Virus record (IMG/VR): IMGVR_UViG_3300008114_002113
Span: 1 to 49,487 of that record
DNA from: a virus
Length of the DNA: 49,487 nt
Direction: 5' to 3' (one strand)
The position numbers and the translations under genes are program-made. Of the stretch, positions 25,272-32,945 are shown one piece after another; within the stretch, counting starts at the first letter, position 1, and each line of letters opens with the position of its first letter. Under the pieces are notes generated by a model. The model saw only the letters and a list, made by a program, of their open reading frames with translations. It was not told the origin of the DNA and ran no database searches.

Positions 25272-26218
25272 AAAGAATATATATTGTTTTGTCGTTATTG
25301 TTATTAACCAGTTGTGCTACTGTTAGACCCGCTAAACAAGTTACTACCAATCAAGATGGTATTGCTAAAGAAGAAAAGAAAGTAGATAAAACCTTGGATC
25401 AAATTGATAAGAATGAACAAGGTAAAAAATCACAAACATCTACATTAGCACAAGGTATTCAACACTCGTTGAATCAAGTTACCAATCCTCCAATTCAGGT
25501 TGAAACTGCCAAGTCTTTGAACGACCGTGTTGTTTCTATTGTTGGATCTCCTAACGTCGATGAAATGAAACGTATCAAAGCAACCGTGGATCTTTTGAAT
25601 TCCGCAGTTGAAGAAGAACGTAAAAAAGGTCAAGAGTTGTTGAGTAAACGTGATGAAATTATCAGTAAATTACAACAAGAAAATGCCGAACTCAATCAAA
25701 AGTACGATGACCAAATGTGGGAAATGACTGATAAGGCTAAGGAACAAGCAAAAATAGCAGATCAAAATAAAGCCGCATTGGATTCAATGAGCGGTATGTT
25801 TGGTTTGAACGCTGTATTTTGGGGTTTAAAGAAGTTTGTATTTAGTTGTTTAACCTTTATTATTGTTTTTGGTATTATCTTCTTGATTTTACGTGTATTG
25901 AGTACATTGAATCCCGCCGCAGCTGCTGCTTTCGGTATTTTTAATCTAATTGGTACTACAATATTGAGTATGATTAAGGCACTAACACCACATGCGTTTG
26001 AAATGGCTAATTTTACATCTAAAGATCATGTAGATGAATACAAATCACCGTTGACAAAAATAGTGGATGTAATTCAAGAGTTCCGTGAAAAATACAAAGA
26101 AAATCCAGATCGAACTTTTACATTAGATGAGTTATTGAAGAAATTTGATAAAGAAATGGACAGTCATGAGAAGTCACTGATTGATAATCTATTGGCCGAA
26201 CTAAGATGGAAACGGTAA
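25268..26218 (+). CDS. membrane-spanning lipoprotein with coiled coil (spanin-like candidate)
   Basis: A 316-residue protein. A lipoprotein signal peptide (IVLSLLLLTSC, lipid-modified Cys16) is followed by a charged linker, a long coiled coil (about 100-165, EERKKGQELLSKRDE and on) and two hydrophobic segments (about 190-211 and 217-237), then a charged helical tail. A lipid anchor in one membrane plus transmembrane helices for the other is the logic of unimolecular spanins, but those have a single C-terminal helix and are shorter. Alternative roles are an envelope-embedded superinfection or secretion factor. Late expression is suggested by the upstream motif. Confidence 0.7.
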   Translation: MKRIYIVLSLLLLTSCATVRPAKQVTTNQDGIAKEEKKVDKTLDQIDKNEQGKKSQTSTLAQGIQHSLNQVTNPPIQVETAKSLNDRVVSIVGSPNVDEMKRIKATVDLLNSAVEEERKKGQELLSKRDEIISKLQQENAELNQKYDDQMWEMTDKAKEQAKIADQNKAALDSMSGMFGLNAVFWGLKKFVFSCLTFIIVFGIIFLILRVLSTLNPAAAAAFGIFNLIGTTILSMIKALTPHAFEMANFTSKDHVDEYKSPLTKIVDVIQEFREKYKENPDRTFTLDELLKKFDKEMDSHEKSLIDNLLAELRWKR

Positions 26219-26229
26219 CATATATTAAG

Positions 26230-26258
26230 TTGAACATCGTTACATAGTAATATATACT
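26230..26258 (+). promoter_or_regulatory. sigma70-like promoter for the helicase operon
   Basis: TTGAAC (26230-26235), a 17-base spacer and TATACT (26253-26258) make a near-consensus host-type promoter in the 100-base gap after the lipoprotein gene. It points to the 26319 gene and the helicase behind it, consistent with early expression by host RNA polymerase. Confidence 0.6.
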
Positions 26259-26279
26259 ATTACCATAACAAGTAAATTA

Positions 26280-26299
26280 TATTTAGTGTATACTAAATA
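26280..26299 (+). repeat. inverted repeat in leader of helicase operon
   Basis: TATTTAGT and ACTAAATA form an 8-bp stem around GTAT, 22 bases downstream of the predicted -10 box. Placement just after the transcription start suits an operator or a leader hairpin. It has no T tract, so it is not a terminator. Confidence 0.45.
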
Positions 26300-26318
26300 A
26301 ACCACTAGTTATTAAGGT

Positions 26319-26624
26319 ATGAGTATGAAGTATTATATTATTGACAAACAGGTTAGTCATCAACCTGCCATTTTTAATTCACTAAATGAACTAGTTAGTA
26401 CACTTGAACGTGTGGTACAATACAAGTTCAAGATGACTCGTAAACAGTACATGCAAAATCTTATAGATTTGGGACATGGTGTTGATGATCATCTTGGACG
26501 TACATTTACTGAATCTATGTCTGAATACGTAGAGATTGGCGTTATGAAGAATAACGCATGTGTTCGTTGTAATGTACATGAAGTGACACATTACGCTAAG
26601 TATATTAATGAAATGGGTCACTAA
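26319..26624 (+). CDS. hypothetical protein, first gene of helicase operon
   Basis: A 101-residue protein starting MSMKYYIIDKQVSHQPAIFN. It contains a basic helix (QYKFKMTRKQYMQNLIDLG) and a C-terminal CVRCNVHEVTHYAKY segment with two Cys and two His that could bind a metal. It has a promoter about 60 bases upstream and is followed after 3 bases by the helicase. I do not recognise the family. Confidence 0.65.
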   Translation: MSMKYYIIDKQVSHQPAIFNSLNELVSTLERVVQYKFKMTRKQYMQNLIDLGHGVDDHLGRTFTESMSEYVEIGVMKNNACVRCNVHEVTHYAKYINEMGH

Positions 26625-26627
26625 TAT

Positions 26628-28241
26628 ATGATCAACATTGATATTGAGTGGGGTGATCCCTATCAAATGTCCGATGATAAAGGTATGTGGAGACGGGAAG
26701 GTTTGATTCCGGTCTCTTACCGTAATGAGTTTTTTGCTTACTGGAAGGTTAATAGTTATAAACTAAAGGACAAGGGTTTTGGTGTAGTAAAAAAAGATAA
26801 AGATTGGTATTTAACCCAAACCAAAACAACCAAAGACCAATTTACCAACGCAAAACCCAAACAGTTGATATCAGAAGATGTGGTGTTAAAGCCATATACA
26901 ATGAAACACAGTGATGGATTGCGTCCATGGCAGGTTGAAAGCGTTGCCAAACTATGTTCTGTGATTAAAACGATTGGATGTGGTATTGACGGTAGTGACG
27001 TTGGTATTGGCAAAACATACGTTGCATGTGGTGTTGCACGTGAATTGGACATGGATATTCTTATTGTGTGTCCTAAAGCAGTTATGGAAAGTTGGAGACG
27101 TGTTGTCATTAACCACTTTAAAATGAAAACCCGGTTGATTGGTATTATCAACTATGAACTACTTCGTATGGGTCGTTCAGATTCAATGATTGCATCCTAC
27201 GTTAAAAACCGTAAAACCCACGTAGAGGAGTTTAAATGGAAGATTCCTAAATCCACCTTGATTATATGGGATGAAAGTCAGAAACTAAAAGGAGCCACTA
27301 CTAAAAACAGCGAGGTATGTTTAAAAGCTCTTAAAGACGGATATAAAATGTTGTTTTGTAGCGCTACCAACGCTACTAATCCGTTGGAATTACGAACTGT
27401 TGGGATGGCAATTAAACTTTTTGAAAACAATCGTCAGTATTATCAGTGGTTGTATACACATGGTGTATCCAAAGGTCGATTTGGATTACAGTTTAACGGT
27501 AATAAAGAAGTATTAAAGAAACTCCACAAGGATATCTTTGTTAATCGTGGAACTCGTCTTACAAGAGATACCATTCCGAACTTTCCAGAAAGTCAAATTA
27601 TTGCGGAGTGTTATGATATGGAAGAAGAAGCCAAACACAAGATCAACTCCATTTATGACGAAATGGAAGTTGAATTGACTAAACTCAAGAAGAAGGTCAA
27701 AAAGGAAAAGAATGATACCGCAAGTGAGTTGACTGCTATTTTAAGAGCAAGACAAAAAGTAGAACTTGTAAAAGTTCCATTGTTTGTAGAAATGGTTGAA
27801 GAAGCTCTTGAAAACAACATGAGTGTGGTTGTCTTTGTTAATTTTACTGAAACCATAACAGCGTTATCTAAACGTCTTGGTACAAAGTGTATTGTTAACG
27901 GTGTTGTATCTGACACTGAAAGACAACAAAACATTGATGATTTTCAAGCGGATAAGCAACGAGTTATATTGGTGAATATTGCGGCTGGTGGTGCGGGTTT
28001 GTCATTGCATGATTTGCATGGCAATCATCCACGACAAGCATTAATTAGTCCATCGTATAGTGCTGTACAAATGAGACAAGCAACTGGACGTGTGTGGCGT
28101 GATAGTGCAAAGAGTAAGAGTATTCAAAAAATTGTATTTGTTGCAAATACAGTTGAAGAAAAAGTATGTGACGCTGTTAATGAAAAATTAAAGAACATGG
28201 ATTTATTAAACGATGGTGATTTGAAATATGAAAAGAACTAA
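26628..28241 (+). CDS. SNF2-like superfamily 2 DNA helicase/translocase
   Basis: A 537-residue ATPase. LRPWQVESVAKL (Q-motif region, about residue 98), Walker A GSDVGIGKT (122-130), LIVCPKAVMESW (Ia), LIIWDES (Walker B, DExx as DES), LFCSATN (III), then the second RecA domain with VVFVNFTETI, GGAGLSLHD and ATGRVWRDSAKSK (VI). This layout is SNF2-like and matches phage repair and remodelling helicases comparable in role to T4 UvsW. It probably acts in replication fork or recombination control. It overlaps the next gene by 14 bases. Confidence 0.88.
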   Translation: MINIDIEWGDPYQMSDDKGMWRREGLIPVSYRNEFFAYWKVNSYKLKDKGFGVVKKDKDWYLTQTKTTKDQFTNAKPKQLISEDVVLKPYTMKHSDGLRPWQVESVAKLCSVIKTIGCGIDGSDVGIGKTYVACGVARELDMDILIVCPKAVMESWRRVVINHFKMKTRLIGIINYELLRMGRSDSMIASYVKNRKTHVEEFKWKIPKSTLIIWDESQKLKGATTKNSEVCLKALKDGYKMLFCSATNATNPLELRTVGMAIKLFENNRQYYQWLYTHGVSKGRFGLQFNGNKEVLKKLHKDIFVNRGTRLTRDTIPNFPESQIIAECYDMEEEAKHKINSIYDEMEVELTKLKKKVKKEKNDTASELTAILRARQKVELVKVPLFVEMVEEALENNMSVVVFVNFTETITALSKRLGTKCIVNGVVSDTERQQNIDDFQADKQRVILVNIAAGGAGLSLHDLHGNHPRQALISPSYSAVQMRQATGRVWRDSAKSKSIQKIVFVANTVEEKVCDAVNEKLKNMDLLNDGDLKYEKN

Positions 28242-28539
28242 AATTATAGTAAGATTGTCGTCTGAGTATTTTACAATTGATATTGAAGATATGTTTGACG
28301 ATCCGTATATGGAAGCCTGCACACGAGCAATAGAGTTTAAATGTAAAACCAGTGATAAACTCTCAGCTCCACCGTGTATTATTGCGTCTTTGGATCGTAA
28401 AGGTGCAAAAACACATGTATATAACACTTATAACGTTTTGATAAATGCGGGATTACATACCTTCGCTGAAAACTTAAGAGTTAGATTCATGAATGACAGT
28501 GGCATCGATTTACAAAAAGAACCATCAAAATCTAAATAG
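28228..28539 (+). CDS. hypothetical protein downstream of helicase
   Basis: A 103-residue protein starting MKRTKIIVRLSSEYFTIDIED. Alternating strands and a central IEFKCKTSDKL segment, no metal or nucleotide motif. The start overlaps the helicase C-terminus by 14 bases and its stop is 1 base before the next ATG, so it belongs to the same unit. Function unknown. Confidence 0.65.
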   Translation: MKRTKIIVRLSSEYFTIDIEDMFDDPYMEACTRAIEFKCKTSDKLSAPPCIIASLDRKGAKTHVYNTYNVLINAGLHTFAENLRVRFMNDSGIDLQKEPSKSK

Positions 28540-28540
28540 T

Positions 28541-29257
28541 ATGGATAATATACCAGATAATCTTTCTCCAGATTTGATACAGGAACTTGAAAAGTTAAAA
28601 CAAGAAGTACGTGAAATTAAAAAACTTCAAGGTTTAGGTGAATCAGTTGCGGAAGAAATTCAAAGAGAAATTGCCGAAAGTCTTGACGTTCCACATTTAC
28701 GTGATAAACAGGATAGCCTAAAGGTAAAACTAAAAAGAGGACACGGATCAAGACCACTTTTGCAATCAGAAATTGCAGCTGCTCAAGCGGTTTCACGTAG
28801 TGGTCGTGAAGCAGCACGTAAGTTGGGAGTAAACTATTTAACATATCGTAAGTATGCAAAAATGTATGATATGCACAATCTTTTGAATCCATTCAACAAA
28901 GGAATCAAAAAAGATGTAGATCCCGAAGTTGGTAAATATCCGTTAGCAGAATTGTTGGAAGGTAAGTATCCAGATTATCCTGTATACCGACTCAAAGACA
29001 AGTTGATCCGATCACGTAAGAAAGACGCTTGTTGTGAAATCTGTGGATATAGAGAACGTAGGGTTGTAGATGGAAAGATACCGTTACTGTTGAATTTTGA
29101 AGACGGTAACTCAAAGAATCATAAAATTGAAAATATCAAGTTACTGTGTTACAATTGTACGTTTGTAGCGGGTAAAGGGTTTATTAAAAGAGGACAAAAA
29201 CACTTTGATCCAGATGTGATGCAAGGATCGAAACACTTGTTTATTACTAGATTCTAA
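28541..29257 (+). CDS. HTH protein with degenerate HNH-like zinc domain
   Basis: A 238-residue protein. I chose the ATG at 28541 (MDNIPDNLSPDLIQELEKL), since the longer frame would run inside the preceding gene. Residues about 5-50 are a coiled coil, about 75-105 a helix-turn-helix (SGREAARKLGVNYLTYRKY), and about 165-210 an HNH-like treble clef, CCEICGYRE...LCYNC. The catalytic HNH histidine position reads LNFEDGN, so it may bind DNA without cutting. A transcriptional regulator or inactive homing-type protein are both possible. Confidence 0.72.
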   Translation: MDNIPDNLSPDLIQELEKLKQEVREIKKLQGLGESVAEEIQREIAESLDVPHLRDKQDSLKVKLKRGHGSRPLLQSEIAAAQAVSRSGREAARKLGVNYLTYRKYAKMYDMHNLLNPFNKGIKKDVDPEVGKYPLAELLEGKYPDYPVYRLKDKLIRSRKKDACCEICGYRERRVVDGKIPLLLNFEDGNSKNHKIENIKLLCYNCTFVAGKGFIKRGQKHFDPDVMQGSKHLFITRF

Positions 29258-29259
29258 CA

Positions 29260-29266
29260 TATTTAT
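29260..29266 (+). promoter_or_regulatory. TATTTAT promoter-like motif
   Basis: TATTTAT within AACATATTTATATAGC lies 5 bases upstream of the ATG at 29272, in a 14-base gap where no divergent gene could use it. The sense of the motif is therefore clear here. Confidence 0.55.
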
Positions 29267-29271
29267 ATAGC

Positions 29272-29757
29272 ATGGACACATGTGATCATATATTAGCAAA
29301 GTATGGAGTTATGGCCAACTTTTCAATTGCAAAGAAGGTCACCAAAGAACGTATCAAAAGAATGTCTGAACGGTTAAACACCGAAGACGAAACTTCTGCG
29401 GAGTTTCAAGAAGCATTAAAACAAGAAATTCTAAAAGAAACTCAGGTAGCAATATTCAATAATACCATACCCGGATTGATTACCAATGCTAAAGTTAACA
29501 AATCATCCATCAAACCAAAGATAATAAACGATAAAGACAAACGTAAAGTAACTCTATTGTCTGCTATCATTATTCAAACCATACTCGAAAAGAAATTAAC
29601 CAAAGATGAAACATGTTTGTTGATCATTCAAATGGTTAACGCTCTTGGATTAAAAGATTCAGATTTTAAAGATTTTACCCAACGATATTACATTCAAACA
29701 GATGATGAAGACGAAGAAGAGGACGATTATTATGATGGAGATGAAGAAGACGATTAG
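29272..29757 (+). CDS. hypothetical protein with acidic C-terminus
   Basis: A 161-residue, mostly helical protein (MDTCDHILAKYGVMANFSIAK) ending in a run of Asp, Glu and Tyr. No known domain. The acidic tail is like those of DNA-mimic, scaffolding or assembly proteins. The TATTTAT motif directly upstream would group it with the putative late genes. Its 3' end overlaps the minus-strand gene by 4 bases. Confidence 0.65.
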   Translation: MDTCDHILAKYGVMANFSIAKKVTKERIKRMSERLNTEDETSAEFQEALKQEILKETQVAIFNNTIPGLITNAKVNKSSIKPKIINDKDKRKVTLLSAIIIQTILEKKLTKDETCLLIIQMVNALGLKDSDFKDFTQRYYIQTDDEDEEEDDYYDGDEEDD

Positions 29758-30116
29758 TAAAAGTATACTTTGATTTTGTCGTGTAAGTGAACTACACTTA
29801 GTCCTTCATATTTCCAATTTTCAGTTTTAGCCCTACGAATTAGACGTAGGTACTCTTCATCGTTTGTAATTTCAAATACTTTACCATCTACCCGGAGTGA
29901 GTTTGAATTGTCATTGATATAGTTTAACAAATTTTTACGAAAATGTTCATTCTCATCGTAAAATCTACAAATCGTATTTTTACATTTTTCGTTATGTTCA
30001 GGCGATGCGTTTTGACGATATGCAGTGATGTACGAGTATAAACCGGGAAACTTTTTTATCAGTTCATTGCTGAATTTATTGTCATTGATAATTAAATAGA
30101 ATAATTCATCTTTCAT
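29754..30116 (-). CDS. hypothetical protein
   Basis: A 120-residue minus-strand protein starting MKDELFYLIINDNKFSNELIKKFPGL. It has helix-rich character with CKNTICRFYDEN in the middle and a final beta pair (VVHLHDKIKVYFY). No family recognised. It is convergent with the acidic-tail gene and divergent from the Gmd gene, with no clear promoter in the short gap. Confidence 0.6.
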   Translation of the reverse strand: MKDELFYLIINDNKFSNELIKKFPGLYSYITAYRQNASPEHNEKCKNTICRFYDENEHFRKNLLNYINDNSNSLRVDGKVFEITNDEEYLRLIRRAKTENWKYEGLSVVHLHDKIKVYFY

Positions 30117-30164
30117 AGTCTCTCATATATATGAATGTCATTACATTCAAGGGTTATTTTAAAT

Positions 30165-31394
30165 ATGATATCAAAAAATATAGAAGTTACACTATACGGT
30201 AAAAAAATTGATACCGCAAACATTCTTAGCGTTGCTGATGCAAAGATAATACGTGACAACAAGATTAAAAGAAATATATATGCAAACATTGTAATCATTA
30301 CAGGAGTAACCGGTCAGGACGGTAGTCATATGGTTGATTATCTTTTGGAACACACAGATGCTATTATATTTGGTGGTGTGCGTAGATTAAGTGTTTATAA
30401 TCATACCAATCTGGCTCACATCAATTCTGATAGATTTTTCTTGGTCAATTTTGATCTTACCGATTCACATTCAATTGGACAGTTTATCGAAAAAATGCGG
30501 CCTGATTACTTTATCAACTTCGCTGCACAGAGTTTTGTTGCAAGTAGTTGGGATTTTCCACGACAAACTTGGGAAACCAATTGTACTGCGGTACTAGACA
30601 TTCTTGAAGCAATTCGTTTGTATCGACCAAGTTGTAGGTTCTATAACGCCGGTTCATCAGAAGAGTTTGGCAATGTTTCATACTCTCCACAAGACGAAAC
30701 ACATCCTCTCAAACCTCGTAGTCCATACGGTGCTAGCAAAGCCGCAGCAAGACAGATTGTAAAGGTATATCGTGACAGTTATAACCTATATGCAATTCAA
30801 AGTTGGTTGTTTAACCACGAAGGAACACGTCGTGGTGAAGAGTTTGTAACACGTAAGATATCAAAGAACGTTGCCCGTATATCAGAAGAACTAAACGAAG
30901 GTAAAGTTCCAACACCAATCGAACTTGGTAACGTGTATGCCAAACGTGACTGGAGCGATAGTGAAGACTTTGTTCAATGTGTGTGGATGATGTTGAACCA
31001 AGAAAAGTATCGTAAAGAATTAGACTCCAAGTTGTATACTGGTTTGATGTATACGAAAGATGCTATTGAGTCTTTGAAGGAATATGTGTTGTCTAGTAAC
31101 GAGACTCACACAATCAAAGAGTTTGTTGAACTGTCATTTAAGTCTTTAAACATTCATGGTCATTGGGAAGGTACTGATATCAATGAAAAGTTTATTCAAA
31201 ATGATACCAATAACGTACTTGTTTCCATCAATAGTAACTTTTATAGACCAGCCGAAGTGGAACTTCTATTGGGTGACAGTACCCAGTTTAGAAATGATTT
31301 CAACTGGACTCCCAAGACATCGTTTAACGAGTTGGTACAAAAAATGGTAAAACACGATCATTATTTGAGATGTAAAGCGTATCTAAACAAGTAA
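30165..31394 (+). CDS. gmd: GDP-mannose 4,6-dehydratase with N-terminal extension
   Basis: A 409-residue short-chain dehydrogenase/reductase enzyme: GVTGQDG nucleotide-binding loop (47-53), NFAAQSFVASSW, AGSSEEFGN (catalytic Ser/Glu), YGASKAAA (Tyr/Lys), and NHEGTRRGEEFVTRKI, all diagnostic of Gmd. It makes GDP-4-keto-6-deoxymannose, precursor of GDP-fucose, rhamnose or perosamine. The start at 30165 has an AAGGG about 10 bases upstream; an ATG at 30135 in the same frame is possible. About 40 residues before the Rossmann start are not normal for Gmd and look like an added domain. No GDP-fucose synthase is visible here. Confidence 0.9.
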   Translation: MISKNIEVTLYGKKIDTANILSVADAKIIRDNKIKRNIYANIVIITGVTGQDGSHMVDYLLEHTDAIIFGGVRRLSVYNHTNLAHINSDRFFLVNFDLTDSHSIGQFIEKMRPDYFINFAAQSFVASSWDFPRQTWETNCTAVLDILEAIRLYRPSCRFYNAGSSEEFGNVSYSPQDETHPLKPRSPYGASKAAARQIVKVYRDSYNLYAIQSWLFNHEGTRRGEEFVTRKISKNVARISEELNEGKVPTPIELGNVYAKRDWSDSEDFVQCVWMMLNQEKYRKELDSKLYTGLMYTKDAIESLKEYVLSSNETHTIKEFVELSFKSLNIHGHWEGTDINEKFIQNDTNNVLVSINSNFYRPAEVELLLGDSTQFRNDFNWTPKTSFNELVQKMVKHDHYLRCKAYLNK

Positions 31395-31399
31395 TACTT

Positions 31400-31801
31400 A
31401 TGTCAAACGAAACTTACACACTCTATAACAACACTGTGATGGATCATTTTATGAATCCACGTAACATGGGTGATATTCATGATGCGGATGCTATAGGAGA
31501 AGTAGGTGCAGCTGCATGTGGTGATATCATGAAAATCAGTCTTAAAATTGATCCCGAAACACAAACGGTGACAGATGCTCGGTTTAAAACATTTGGTTGT
31601 GGTAGTGCGATTGCTGCATCCAGTATGGCAACTGAACTAATCAAGGGTCGTAAAATAGATGATCTACAATCTAATTTTACCAACGATCAAATAGTTGATG
31701 CATTGGGTGGTCTTCCTCCCGTTAAAATTCACTGTAGCGTACTTGCGCATGAAGCATTACAAGCTGCATTGGATGATTACAAACGACGTAAGGGGTTGTA
31801 A
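31400..31801 (+). CDS. iscU: IscU-like iron-sulfur cluster scaffold
   Basis: A 133-residue protein with a complete IscU site: Cys40 and Asp42 (ACGDIMK), Cys67 (GCGSAIA) and Cys112 (KIHCSVLA). IscU assembles [2Fe-2S] clusters received from a cysteine desulfurase. No desulfurase (IscS) or chaperone binding partner is in the window, so it would have to use host IscS. The Pro in the chaperone-binding motif is partly kept (LPPVK). It starts 5 bases after gmd and overlaps the next gene by 1 base. A phage-borne scaffold could support Fe-S enzymes during infection. Confidence 0.88.
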   Translation: MSNETYTLYNNTVMDHFMNPRNMGDIHDADAIGEVGAAACGDIMKISLKIDPETQTVTDARFKTFGCGSAIAASSMATELIKGRKIDDLQSNFTNDQIVDALGGLPPVKIHCSVLAHEALQAALDDYKRRKGL

Positions 31802-32730
31802 TGAGAGCTTACGTACTGTTTGCGGTAGGACAATCTTATATTGACAAAATACAAATATTAGTAGATTATTTATTAAAGTATTCTATTAATAATATTGTTT
31901 TGTGTTATTCTGAAGGAGTCGTTAATTTTAGTGATGATCGATTAATATCGATTTATATGTCGATTCCATATGTGATTGATTTTAATATTCATCCACATGC
32001 ACCATCGAGTGTACGTAATTGTTATTTAATGAGTTTTAAATCAACTGCGTGTCAACTAGCAATAAAAAAAACTAATTATGACGAATTTGTATATTTAGAT
32101 TCTGATGTATTACCCATGCCTAACATTGATACAATGTTTGATGTGTGGTCGAGTCAATGTACTAATTTTCCATTGTTAAGCAAATATCCATCAAATGAGA
32201 TGTTGATTGAAGGCAGACCACTTGTTCTTGATAAAGTATTAAATATACTCGGTATATCGAGAAACATGCAGTGTGTACCATCATTGTGCGCCGGATTTTT
32301 CTTTTTTAATCGACAATGTTGGTCATTTATAAACACATGGACATCATTGATTCAGAGTAAACAATATATTGACGTTTTTACAAAACCAGATGAATTTGGA
32401 AATTTAGACATGTGTCAATATACAGATGAAGGGCCTATAAACTCACTGTTGTGGCTATATGGTTATGATAAATATATTGGACCAATGGTATGGACTTCAT
32501 TGGGGGAGTGTATAAAATATGTATTAGGTAGTTATCATACATCGATCCCGATCACTTTACATCCCGATTATCCAAACACTTATGGTTGGACTCCTGATGA
32601 ATATTCATATCCATACGTAGGAAATGCGTCGGTGTTTCCTATAAATAAAAATGACTTGTTTGCATTTCATGCAATCAAGGATTATAAGGAATTTGAATTG
32701 GGTATAAAATATGTCGATGAACTTTATTGA
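31801..32730 (+). CDS. GT-A-type glycosyltransferase
   Basis: A 309-residue protein. YVLFAVGQSYIDKIQILVDYLLKY opens the fold, FVYLDSDVLPMPN (about residues 94-106) is the DxD metal site, and CAGFFFFNRQCW, TDEGPINSLLW and FHAIKDY mark the acceptor region. The layout resembles GT8-like or related retaining transferases. Coupled to gmd and iscU on the plus strand, it ends with a 7-base convergent overlap to a minus-strand gene. Confidence 0.75.
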   Translation: MRAYVLFAVGQSYIDKIQILVDYLLKYSINNIVLCYSEGVVNFSDDRLISIYMSIPYVIDFNIHPHAPSSVRNCYLMSFKSTACQLAIKKTNYDEFVYLDSDVLPMPNIDTMFDVWSSQCTNFPLLSKYPSNEMLIEGRPLVLDKVLNILGISRNMQCVPSLCAGFFFFNRQCWSFINTWTSLIQSKQYIDVFTKPDEFGNLDMCQYTDEGPINSLLWLYGYDKYIGPMVWTSLGECIKYVLGSYHTSIPITLHPDYPNTYGWTPDEYSYPYVGNASVFPINKNDLFAFHAIKDYKEFELGIKYVDELY

Positions 32731-32888
32731 AATCGATTTGTCATGAACGAAATAAGTCTGTTGTAAAACTTTTCAATACCACGTTTGGTTACTCTCTTTT
32801 TACGTGTAGTGTTTTTGTATCGTTCAATCAAATCATGTGTCAATTCAACTTCAGTGTTATCAACAACGATGGTTTGAAACTTAAGCAT
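32724..32888 (-). CDS. small basic hypothetical protein
   Basis: A 54-residue protein starting MLKFQTIVVDNTEVELTHDL with a Lys/Arg-rich middle (TTRKKRVTKRG). The ATG at 32888 lies immediately after the T tract of an intrinsic terminator. A TTG further upstream is inside the hairpin and less likely. A TATTTAT motif sits in the terminator loop 18 bases before the ATG. It is convergent with the glycosyltransferase over 7 bases. Function unknown. Confidence 0.55.
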   Translation of the reverse strand: MLKFQTIVVDNTEVELTHDLIERYKNTTRKKRVTKRGIEKFYNRLISFMTNRFQ

Positions 32889-32922
32889 AAAAAATCCAGA
32901 TGACAAATAAATATCATCTGGA
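32889..32922 (-). terminator. intrinsic terminator of the HNH gene
   Basis: On the minus strand a 9-bp stem (TCCAGATGA with TCATCTGGA) closes a 10-base loop and is followed by six T. It lies 24 bases after the HNH stop. The next gene's ATG follows the T tract with no gap. Confidence 0.75.
32907..32913 (-). promoter_or_regulatory. TATTTAT motif inside a terminator loop
   Basis: TATTTAT occupies the loop of the terminator hairpin on the minus strand, 18 bases upstream of the ATG at 32888. It would restart transcription exactly where the preceding unit ends. Confidence 0.4.
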
Positions 32923-32945
32923 AATTTTACGTTTAAGATTTTAGA

